From assembly GCA_002454845.1 (NCBI GenBank), contig DKJQ01000269.1, positions 1 through 19,330 on the forward strand: a stretch of 19,330 nucleotides of DNA, read 5' to 3'. The notes beneath the pieces are model-generated. The model was given only the letters and a program-made list of their open reading frames with translations. It searched no databases and had not been told where the DNA came from. A program made the position numbers and the translations under genes. The stretch's first letter is position 1. Every line of letters starts with the position of its first letter. The DNA is from Ignavibacteria bacterium UBA6688 (GTDB taxonomy: Bacteria > Bacteroidota > Ignavibacteria > UBA10030). Shown here piece after piece: positions 14,034 to 19,330 of the stretch.

Positions 14034-15512
14034 ATGAAACGCGTCGTCGATCTTATCCAGGAAAAGCCATGGGTCGCCTGGGCCCTGTTCATCGGTACCG
14101 TGGTGTTCGTCTTCCTCATCGGTCTCTTTGGCGCATCCATTATGGAGCGTCGCCAGGAGGCGCGCCTTGCATTCCAACTGGTGAAGCCGATTGCCACGTG
14201 GGAGCCGCGGAACGAAGTGTGGGGGGAAAACTTTCCGCGGGAGTTCGAATCGTATCGCAGCACGCTCGATACTTCGTTCCGGAGTACATACGCCGGAAGC
14301 TCTTGGCGCGATTATCTCGACGAAGATCCCAACCTCGTGATCTTGTGGGCCGGGTACGCATTCTCACGCGAGTATGCGCAGGCGCGCGGGCATTACTACG
14401 CAATCGAGGATATCCGCACAACGCTTCGAACCGGAGTTGCACAACCCGCGACGTGCTGGACATGCAAAAGCACCGACGTCCCCCGCCTGATGGCGGAGAT
14501 GGGACCGGCTGAATTCTATAAGGGGAGTTGGGATAGCCTCGGCTCCCAGGTTGTGAACAACATCGGTTGTCAGGATTGCCACGATCCCCAGACGATGAAC
14601 CTCCGCGTCACGCGCCCCGCGCTCGTCGAGGCCATGCAGCGGCAGGGGGTCGATATCAGAAAAGCTTCGCTTCAGGAGATGCGCTCCTATGTCTGCGCCC
14701 AGTGTCACGTGGAATACTATTTCAAAGGCAAGGAGGAGAAGTACCTCACGTTTCCATGGGATAACGGATTTAGCGCGGACAGTATGGAGGTCTATTTTGA
14801 CGATGTGCAGCACGTCGACTGGGTTCATGCCATCAGCAAAGCTCCCATGTTGAAGGCCCAACACCCTGATTATGAGCTCTTCAAAACCGGTATCCATGCG
14901 GAACGTGGGGTTTCGTGTGCCGATTGCCACATGCCGTACCGAAACGAGGGGGGCGTCAAGTTTACCAATCATAAGATCCAAAGCCCGCTGAACGATATTG
15001 CCGGGTCGTGCCAGGTCTGCCATCGCGAAAGCGAGGCCACCCTGACCAGGAGCGTCAACGACCGGCAAGGCAAGATCCTCGAGTTGCGGATGCGGGCCGA
15101 AGATGCCATCGTGCGTGCACACATCGAAGCCAAGACGGCATGGGACAAAGGAGCGACGGGGCAGGAAATGAAACCGGCTCTCCAACTCATTCGCCATGCT
15201 CAATGGCGGTGGGATTGGGTGGCCGCATCCAATGGGTTGGGGTTTCATTCACCTGTGGAGGCCGCGCGTGTTCTTGGCTCCTCCATTCAGAAAGCGGAGC
15301 AAGCAAGGCTTCAGCTTGCACGCGTTCTGGCACGGAGAGGTATCATCGAACCGATCCCCATGCCCGATATCACCACAAAATCGAAAGCCCAGGCGTATAT
15401 TGGTTTGGATATGAAGAAGCTCGTCGGGCAGAAGGAGGAGTTTCTTCAGACCGTCGTTCCACGCTGGAAGAAAGCAGCTGAGGAGCGGCAGGGGGACACG
15501 AAGACCTACTAA
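14034..15512 (+). CDS. nrfA: NrfA, pentahaem cytochrome c nitrite reductase (ammonia-forming)
   Basis: This 492-residue periplasmic enzyme reduces nitrite to ammonium with six electrons. Its hallmark is the catalytic haem motif CWTCK (Cys141-Lys145), in which lysine replaces histidine. Four CXXCH motifs follow, at Cys179, Cys221, Cys295 and Cys326. The active-site tyrosine and calcium region is in CAQCHVEYYF (about residues 221-230), with the LKAQHP segment at 273-278. The catalytic histidine is His288 (TGIHAERG), and an arginine is available in the ARGHYYAIEDIR stretch. The N-terminus (about residues 13-35) is a single hydrophobic helix with no obvious cleavage motif, so NrfA may stay anchored. 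All residues expected for activity are present. It forms a two-gene unit with nrfH and is followed by a strong terminator. Confidence 0.97.
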   Translation: MKRVVDLIQEKPWVAWALFIGTVVFVFLIGLFGASIMERRQEARLAFQLVKPIATWEPRNEVWGENFPREFESYRSTLDTSFRSTYAGSSWRDYLDEDPNLVILWAGYAFSREYAQARGHYYAIEDIRTTLRTGVAQPATCWTCKSTDVPRLMAEMGPAEFYKGSWDSLGSQVVNNIGCQDCHDPQTMNLRVTRPALVEAMQRQGVDIRKASLQEMRSYVCAQCHVEYYFKGKEEKYLTFPWDNGFSADSMEVYFDDVQHVDWVHAISKAPMLKAQHPDYELFKTGIHAERGVSCADCHMPYRNEGGVKFTNHKIQSPLNDIAGSCQVCHRESEATLTRSVNDRQGKILELRMRAEDAIVRAHIEAKTAWDKGATGQEMKPALQLIRHAQWRWDWVAASNGLGFHSPVEAARVLGSSIQKAEQARLQLARVLARRGIIEPIPMPDITTKSKAQAYIGLDMKKLVGQKEEFLQTVVPRWKKAAEERQGDTKTY

Positions 15513-15542
15513 CGAGTGACAGGAGGATCCCGATAAATGAAG

Positions 15543-15575
15543 AAAGGGGGCGTTCCAAGCCCCCTTTTTGTTTTT
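15543..15575 (+). terminator. Rho-independent terminator after nrfA
   Basis: AAAGGGGGC (15543-15551) pairs perfectly with GCCCCCTTT (15559-15567) around a seven-base loop. A T-rich run (TTTTTGTTTTT, 15565-15575) follows. It lies about 30 bases after the nrfA stop and ends the nrfHA transcript. Confidence 0.9.
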
Positions 15576-15605
15576 CCATTCATGCGAACGGCGGTCTTCT
15601 TTTTC

Positions 15606-15653
15606 TTCTCAATTTCGAGACAATTCTCGTTCCCCCTAAGTCATGATTGAGAA
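15606..15653. promoter_or_regulatory. Nested inverted repeats upstream of the hemerythrin gene
   Basis: TTCTCAAT (15606-15613) and ATTGAGAA (15646-15653) form an exact 8-base inverted repeat 32 bases apart. Inside is a second hairpin, CGAGA (15616-15620) with TCTCG (15625-15629). The set lies roughly 120-165 bases before the predicted sigma54-type start, where activator sites of sigma54 promoters commonly are. It has no T-run and is not a terminator. Activator binding is inference. Confidence 0.3.
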
Positions 15654-15745
15654 AGCCCCGCAGTCGATCTTCGCCCCCTTTCGAGGAACCTCCGTTTTTC
15701 CCTTCAACCCCCTCTTTTCCTGCTCAAGATCGGCGCGAGAGTGTA

Positions 15746-15760
15746 TGGCATAATCCTTGT
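15746..15760 (+). promoter_or_regulatory. Weak sigma54-like (-24/-12) promoter before the hemerythrin gene
   Basis: TGGCAT (15746-15751), five bases, then TTGT (15757-15760) resembles TGGCAC-N5-TTGC, with the right ten bases between GG and the -12 pair. The -12 dinucleotide is GT instead of GC, so it is weaker than the two matches further on. The expected start of transcription would be near 15772. Confidence 0.3.
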
Positions 15761-15789
15761 GATAGGGAACAGATTACGAGGTAGGGACG

Positions 15790-16311
15790 ATGCGTTCGGT
15801 CTTTCATCAAGGAATGGATATGAAGTTATCCAAGGACCCTCTGAAGATCCTTCTCCAGGAGCATCAAGACGGGTTGGGACATCTTGCGAGGTTGGAACAG
15901 GCTGCAGAGTCGATTCAGGCCAATGGGTTTTCCGCCGAAGCAATTGAAGAAATCATCGAGGCGGTGCGATGGATGAATAATGATGTTCGCGAACACATTG
16001 TTATCGAGGAGCGGTATTTGTTCCCGGCGATTGAGCGGCACGGCTCGGATTTGCCTGATTCCATGCGCAACGACCACCATGAATTGCGGGGCGCGTTTTC
16101 ACAGTTTCTCGAGATCGTCCAGGAAATCGAGCGGGGGCGCATGAGAGGGTCCTCCATCCACGAGATCGTCCAGATCTCCTTGCATATCGTGACCATCATG
16201 CGCAGCCATATTGCCAGGGAAAACGAGTTGCTGTTTCCTCTTGCAAAGAGGCTTCTCTCAGTCGAGGAACTGAACATCGTTGCGGATAAGATGGGTCACG
16301 AAGGTTCCTAG
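15790..16311 (+). CDS. Hemerythrin HHE-domain protein
   Basis: This is a four-helix cytoplasmic protein of 173 residues from ATG 15790, or 163 from ATG 15820. The second start has the better ribosome-binding site (AAGGA six bases before) and puts the domain close to the N-terminus, so either is possible. Hemerythrin iron ligands are visible in order: His in QEHQDG, His and Glu in REHIVIEERYLFP, His-His in NDHHELRG, and His and Glu in RSHIARENELLFP. The protein should bind a di-iron centre. Relatives bind oxygen, respond to NO or repair Fe-S clusters (YtfE type); which applies here cannot be told. It follows the nitrite/NO genes and a sigma54-like element. A small cysteine protein begins 37 bases after its stop and is probably co-transcribed. 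Confidence 0.9.
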   Translation: MRSVFHQGMDMKLSKDPLKILLQEHQDGLGHLARLEQAAESIQANGFSAEAIEEIIEAVRWMNNDVREHIVIEERYLFPAIERHGSDLPDSMRNDHHELRGAFSQFLEIVQEIERGRMRGSSIHEIVQISLHIVTIMRSHIARENELLFPLAKRLLSVEELNIVADKMGHEGS

Positions 16312-16348
16312 TAGGCCTTATTCATCAAGAGTCACAAAGGAGGCGGGT

Positions 16349-16690
16349 ATGTACGTCATGGATGCATTCGAGGAAGTGATACGGACCAGGGTTTGTGTCC
16401 GGTGTATTGAACGGACCGGCATCGGCATCTGTGGCATGGGGAAATCGGATGAATGCCCCTTGAACCAGTACATGCCCGGGATCATGAAAGCGGTGAAAAG
16501 CGTCACGACCGGGATCCCAGAGGACTACCTCGCAGCCCTCCACCTGGAGATTTGCGGTCAGTCAAAGGAGATTCCCGCCACCTCTGCCATTTTGGAAGAG
16601 GAGTTGATGGTCGCCTTGGATAACCATCTTCCACTCATCATGGAAGCCATTGATGAAGCAAACACACGAAGAAAACAGCGACCGCTGTAG
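16349..16690 (+). CDS. Small cysteine-motif protein, half-degenerate internal duplication
   Basis: This 113-residue soluble protein has a strong ribosome-binding site (AAAGGAGG at 16336-16343) before ATG 16349. The first half contains four cysteines, Cys16, Cys19, Cys28 and Cys36, in C-x2-C-x8-C-x7-C order, able to bind zinc or an iron-sulfur cluster. Residues 7-49 and 60-101 align as two copies of one unit: CPLNQYMPGIMKAV matches VALDNHLPLIMEAI, and FEEVIRTRVC matches YLAALHLEIC. In the second copy only Cys69 is kept. I recall similar two-unit cysteine proteins in other phyla with both cysteine sets, but cannot name a characterised member. It is the partner gene of the hemerythrin upstream, so a redox, metal or NO-linked role is possible. 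The function is unknown. Confidence 0.8.
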   Translation: MYVMDAFEEVIRTRVCVRCIERTGIGICGMGKSDECPLNQYMPGIMKAVKSVTTGIPEDYLAALHLEICGQSKEIPATSAILEEELMVALDNHLPLIMEAIDEANTRRKQRPL

Positions 16691-16722
16691 ACTCCAATGT
16701 GCTTCCTCCCCGTTGCCCCGTA

Positions 16723-16760
16723 ATTCCCACTCATGAGAAGTGCCTCCTTTGATTCCCACT
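16723..16760. repeat. Nine-base direct repeat upstream of a sigma54-type promoter
   Basis: ATTCCCACT occurs at 16723-16731 and again at 16752-16760, 29 bases apart and in the same orientation. Between the copies is the palindrome CTCATGAG (16730-16737 region). The pair lies about 85-125 bases before the predicted start of transcription for the tonB-like gene. That is typical for activator sites; the role is inference. Confidence 0.35.
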
Positions 16761-16819
16761 TTTTAGACCATTATCCCGTTAAAAAGCAAGCAATTCCAGT
16801 GATTTTACCCGTTCTGGTC

Positions 16820-16835
16820 AGGCACGCTGTTTGCG
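16820..16835 (+). promoter_or_regulatory. Sigma54-type promoter for the tonB-like/usp unit
   Basis: AGGCACG (16820-16826), four bases, then TTTGCG gives a nearly full match to TGGCACG-N4-TTGC. The GG at 16821-16822 and GC at 16833-16834 are exactly ten bases apart, as sigma54 RNA polymerase needs. The predicted start is near 16846, leaving a leader of about 80 bases before ATG 16927. Confidence 0.6.
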
Positions 16836-16926
16836 CATCATGCTGATAAGAAGATATTCTCGTGAGTTCGTAGCCTGAAGGAAACCAAAACAGGCGCTTG
16901 AGCAACAGGAAGGAGCTGGAACGACA

Positions 16927-17643
16927 ATGATACTGGAGAGAATTCGAGAGGGGTTTCTCAACAGGATGAGGCGCGCCGAAGGGATAGCCCCCAAGGTCGA
17001 GCAAAACGAAACGAACCGTCTTGGTTTTTCCGCGGCGGTTGTGTTTGAGGTCTCACTTGGCTTTGCCCTCGTCCTTGTCATTTTGACATTCAAATTGTTT
17101 CCATCGGACATGGGTGGAAAGAAAATTATTGTACACACTCAGGAAATGGTGAAGTTTGAAGAGATTGATCGGACGAAACAGGAGAACCGTCCCCCGCCTC
17201 CCCCCAAGCCTTTAATACCGATTGAAGCACCCTCGGATGAGGCATTGGAGGATGTGTCGATCGCGAGTTCCGAGATCGATATCCGGGCAGACGTGGCTCC
17301 TCCCCCGCCGGCGAGCCAGGAGACCGGTAGCGACGAGGATTATTTCATCGCGGTGGAAGATCTCCCGGAACTCGTTGGAGGTATCGCGGGATTGCAGAAA
17401 CGGGTTGTGTACCCGGAAATGGCTGTCCGGGCCGGGATTCAGGGGCGAGTGTTTGTCCTGGCATTTGTCAACGAAGTGGGGCACGTGGTAAAGGCGGAGG
17501 TGCAGAAGGGGATCGGTGGCGGATGCGACGAAGCCGCCGTGAAGGCAGTTATGGAATCGAAATTCCATCCGGGCAAACAACGGGGCAAGGCAGTCAAGGT
17601 CCGGGTCTCTATTCCGGTTCGCTTCAGTTTGTCAACGTCGTGA
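16927..17643 (+). CDS. TonB-family energy-transducing protein
   Basis: This 238-residue protein has a cytoplasmic N-terminus of about 33 residues and one membrane helix (about residues 34-57). A proline-rich periplasmic linker follows (RPPPPPKP at 88-95 and APPPPAS at 124-130), then a C-terminal TonB domain (about 145-235) with the YPEMAVRAGIQGRVFVLAFV signature and the final strand VRVSIPVRFSL. TonB passes inner-membrane proton-motive energy to outer-membrane transporters. No ExbB, ExbD or TonB-dependent receptor is present here, so it may borrow partners from elsewhere or signal. The N-terminal cytoplasmic part is longer than in E. coli TonB. ATG 16927 has an upstream AAGGAG with a rather long spacing. 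A sigma54-type promoter precedes it, and a universal stress protein starts 40 bases downstream. Confidence 0.9.
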   Translation: MILERIREGFLNRMRRAEGIAPKVEQNETNRLGFSAAVVFEVSLGFALVLVILTFKLFPSDMGGKKIIVHTQEMVKFEEIDRTKQENRPPPPPKPLIPIEAPSDEALEDVSIASSEIDIRADVAPPPPASQETGSDEDYFIAVEDLPELVGGIAGLQKRVVYPEMAVRAGIQGRVFVLAFVNEVGHVVKAEVQKGIGGGCDEAAVKAVMESKFHPGKQRGKAVKVRVSIPVRFSLSTS

Positions 17644-17683
17644 GACGTTGGAGAACTGCTCGGTAAGGAAAGGAGGAGTAGCC

Positions 17684-18643
17684 ATGATCACGATACGGAG
17701 AATTCTTTTTCCCACGGATTTTTCCCGCTGCGCAAACCAGGCGTTTGCCCACGCAGTCCAATTAGCAAAACGGCATGGTGCAGAACTCCATGTCCTCCAT
17801 GCCTACGTGCCCTATGAAGATCATACAAACCTGCTCACCACTGCCTCGATCGCTCCCGAGGTCAAGCCGGGCGCGACCATTCTCACGGCGCCCATGCTCC
17901 AGGTTTTGGAACAGGAGCAGGCACAATCGCTCCCCATCACGCAGAAGGTGATCCGGGATATCTCAACCGGGCCGGTCATCATCGACTACGCTGTCGAGTA
18001 TGAGATCGATCTGATCGTGATGGGAACCCATGGCCGGAGAGGGATCGGCCACCTTCTCTTGGGCAGCGTTGCGGAGGAAGTTGTACGGTTTGCCCCGTGT
18101 CCGGTTTTTACCATCAAGGAGACCAGAGAGCCGCATCGGGCCTCCGCATTCCGTAAGATCCTCGTACCGGTCGATTTTTCGAAAAACTCAGAGCAAGCAG
18201 TGCAGTGTGCAAAAGAACTCGCGACCCTTTACGGGGCCGAGCTTCAACTCCTGCACATTGTCGAGGAACAGTTGCATCCCGCCATGTATGCCACGGGCCG
18301 CAGCTCAATTTTTGAATTCATGCCGGAGATTGAGATCACCTCTGCAAAAGAAATCGAGAGGATGTTGAAGGCATCGGGCGGCCCGGACGTGGCGGCCGAG
18401 ATCCACATTCGTGAAGGGCGCGCATCGAGGGATATCGTCAGGTTCGCCGAGAGCCATGGCTCGGACCTCATTGTGATTGCCACGCACGGGCTCTCGGGTA
18501 TCGAGCACCTCCTCCTTGGGAGCGTCACGGAGAAGGTCGTGAGGTTTGCACGCGTTCCTGTCTTTACCGTCAAGACATTCGGCAAGTCCCTGATCGGCAC
18601 GAGGGAAGTGCAGCACCAGGAGCCGGCGGAAGCCCATTCCTAG
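17684..18643 (+). CDS. Tandem-domain universal stress protein (UspA family)
   Basis: This 319-residue cytoplasmic protein contains two UspA domains (about residues 1-146 and 150-306). Each has the beta1 start (RRILFPTDFS and FRKILVPVDFS). Each also has the ATP-binding signature near its end: GTHGRRGIGHLLLGS in the first, and ATHGLSGIEHLLLGS in the second, where Ala replaces the first Gly. Both likely bind ATP, the first more canonically. Members help cells survive starvation, redox and respiratory stress. ATG 17684 is chosen for the strong ribosome-binding site AAGGAGGAG at 17670-17678; an upstream in-frame ATG (17648) lacks one. It is 40 bases behind the tonB-like gene and probably in the same transcript. 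Confidence 0.94.
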   Translation: MITIRRILFPTDFSRCANQAFAHAVQLAKRHGAELHVLHAYVPYEDHTNLLTTASIAPEVKPGATILTAPMLQVLEQEQAQSLPITQKVIRDISTGPVIIDYAVEYEIDLIVMGTHGRRGIGHLLLGSVAEEVVRFAPCPVFTIKETREPHRASAFRKILVPVDFSKNSEQAVQCAKELATLYGAELQLLHIVEEQLHPAMYATGRSSIFEFMPEIEITSAKEIERMLKASGGPDVAAEIHIREGRASRDIVRFAESHGSDLIVIATHGLSGIEHLLLGSVTEKVVRFARVPVFTVKTFGKSLIGTREVQHQEPAEAHS

Positions 18644-18685
18644 CCGATCGAATGAACAATGCCGGCCCTAACGGCGGAAATTCGT

Positions 18686-18702
18686 TGTTGACATTTTCAA
18701 CA
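18686..18702. promoter_or_regulatory. Inverted repeat TGTTGA-N5-TCAACA, candidate activator site
   Basis: TGTTGA (18686-18691) and TCAACA (18697-18702) form an exact inverted repeat with a five-base centre. It is centred about 62 bases before the start predicted from the sigma54-type promoter at 18730. A third copy of TGTTGA is at 18758-18763, within a TTGAA-N3-TTCAA repeat. Binding by an enhancer-binding protein is inference. Confidence 0.4.
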
Positions 18703-18729
18703 CTCTCCCGCGAAGTGCCCGGCAGAAAG

Positions 18730-18745
18730 TGGCACACAGCTTGCT
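18730..18745 (+). promoter_or_regulatory. Sigma54-type promoter before the amber-interrupted small ORF
   Basis: TGGCAC (18730-18735), five bases, then TTGCT (18741-18745) is a full match to the core sigma54 consensus TGGCAC-N5-TTGCW. GG and GC are ten bases apart. The predicted start is near 18756, about 50 bases before ATG 18806. This is the best of the three sigma54-like sites in the window. Confidence 0.65.
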
Positions 18746-18805
18746 GGGCGTTAAACTGTTGAAGTATTCAATGTCTTGGCTGATCACGAAGGAATGGGGC
18801 TGTCC

Positions 18806-19132
18806 ATGAATGAACGACGAATGTGGTTCTCAGGATGTTTGCTGGGTCTGGCGATACTGGTCCTTACTCTCATCGCGTTTTCGAACTCAAGCGCGGTCGG
18901 GTTGTAGTACTTGGGCACCTCGAAGGAGGGAGTGGCAGGGATTCCCAGGAAACCGAATCAGAAGAATCCCGACCTTTCTGATGCCGCTGCAAAGAAGAAC
19001 GCGACCTTCCGGATGAAGTATCTCAGGAGGGAAGAAACAGTGAACGGGAAGGAGCATAGGGCGTCCTTCAAGGGGTCAGCAGAGGAGCTTGAATCTCGGA
19101 CGCAGCGGCTGGAATTCATGAAATCGAAATAG
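18806..19132 (+). pseudogene. Small exported-protein reading frame interrupted by an in-frame amber codon
   Basis: ATG 18806 opens a signal-peptide-like sequence with basic residues (MNERRMW) and a long hydrophobic core (GCLLGLAILVLTLIAF), then SNSS. A TAG stops it after 33 residues (18905-18907). The same frame stays open for a further 74 codons to TAG 19132, coding a polar, basic, lysine-rich stretch. Without the amber codon the product would be a 108-residue exported or membrane-anchored protein of no family I recognise. Alternatives are a genuine 33-residue membrane peptide (18806-18907) followed by unrelated DNA, or a sequencing error. The downstream part has an AAGGAGG (18923-18929) but no suitably spaced start after it. 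A strong sigma54-type promoter lies upstream, so the locus is likely expressed. Confidence 0.45.
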
Positions 19133-19176
19133 ACTGATCTTCGAGTCTTTGGATGTTCAATGAAGCGCGATTGTTC

Positions 19177-19236
19177 CCAGGCAGCTTCTCGACACTTCCG
19201 AGATTACCCGATGTGTTGAGGCTGCCTGGTTGTTTT
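19177..19236 (+). terminator. Long stem-loop, probable intrinsic terminator
   Basis: CCAGGCAGC (19177-19185) pairs exactly with GCTGCCTGG (19221-19229). Inside, after two unpaired T bases, CTCGACAC (19188-19195) pairs with GTGTTGAG (19213-19220) with one G-U pair, around a 17-base loop. TTGTTTT follows (19230-19236). It lies about 45 bases after the small ORF and would end its transcript. The stem is longer than most terminators, so a small RNA 3' end is also possible. Confidence 0.6.
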
Positions 19237-19330
19237 ATGAAGTCACATTTTTCAGGGAAAGATGATATTTTGGATAAAAATCAAATACATTCAGATTGAC
19301 CAGGGTTGTTAATCCCTGCAAATCAGCACA
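19237..19330. other. AT-rich end of window, no gene
   Basis: This stretch is clearly more AT-rich than the rest. It contains TTGAC (19296-19300) and a small CAGGG/CCCTG inverted repeat (19301-19318). It is probably the promoter region of a gene beyond the window, but no complete promoter can be assigned. Confidence 0.35.

Noticed and set aside
18692..18702. NorR-type (GT-N7-AC) activator site at the TGTTGA repeat
   Set aside because: The repeat does not show the GT-N7-AC spacing of NorR sites, and no NorR gene is in the window.
13240..18907. Two in-frame TAG codons in otherwise open frames, suggesting amber recoding
   Set aside because: actC, moaA, the hemerythrin, the cysteine protein and usp all end at TAG at their expected lengths, so TAG is a normal stop. 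Separate mutations explain both cases better.
1..19330. Mobile elements, CRISPR, tRNA or rRNA, phage or defence genes
   Set aside because: No transposase or integrase motifs, no regularly spaced repeats and no tRNA-like folds were seen.

Overview
The window looks like a chromosomal segment of a fairly GC-rich Gram-negative bacterium with a versatile anaerobic/microaerobic respiratory chain. An alternative complex III with a fused ActB, a NrfHA nitrite reductase, a quinol NO reductase, remains of an alginate-export-type outer-membrane porin and a TonB protein together suggest the Bacteroidota/Ignavibacteriota side of the FCB group. Clear Shine-Dalgarno sequences and E. coli-like promoter elements argue against classical Bacteroidia. 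This placement is inference from gene content. Every confident gene is on the + strand.

Region 1 (1-7803): a tightly overlapping alternative complex III operon. It holds a small membrane protein (possibly cut by the window edge), ActA (pentaheme), ActB (molybdopterin-like domain fused to a four-cluster ferredoxin domain), ActC, ActD, ActE (monoheme) and ActF. No cytochrome oxidase genes follow. Region 2 (7813-8817): moaA for molybdenum cofactor synthesis, nine bases after actF.

Region 3 (8860-15575): a nitrogen-oxide module. It contains an Rrf2-family regulator with three cysteines (NsrR/IscR type), a YwiC-like membrane protein, a single-subunit quinol NO reductase (qNOR), a decayed porin pseudogene, and nrfH-nrfA closed by a strong intrinsic terminator. 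Upstream of the ywiC-like gene is a 23-bp site resembling NsrR operators. The likely logic is that quinol electrons reduce nitrite to ammonium at NrfHA, NO is scavenged by qNOR, and an Fe-S Rrf2 protein senses NO or Fe-S status.

Region 4 (15576-19330): an accessory stress region with three promoter-like elements of the sigma54 (-24/-12) type. They precede (a) a hemerythrin-domain protein plus a small cysteine protein that is an internal duplication with one half degenerated, (b) a solitary TonB-like protein plus a tandem universal stress protein, and (c) a short exported-protein reading frame broken by an in-frame amber codon. The two strongest sigma54 matches (16820 and 18730) have the exact GG-N10-GC spacing. 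The window ends with a long stem-loop and AT-rich DNA.

The least ordinary features are the sigma54 group, the half-degenerate cysteine protein next to the hemerythrin, the porin remnant between two nitrogen-oxide reductases, and the amber-interrupted small ORF. I found no complete undescribed defence or mobile system, no CRISPR array, no tRNA or rRNA and no insertion sequence.
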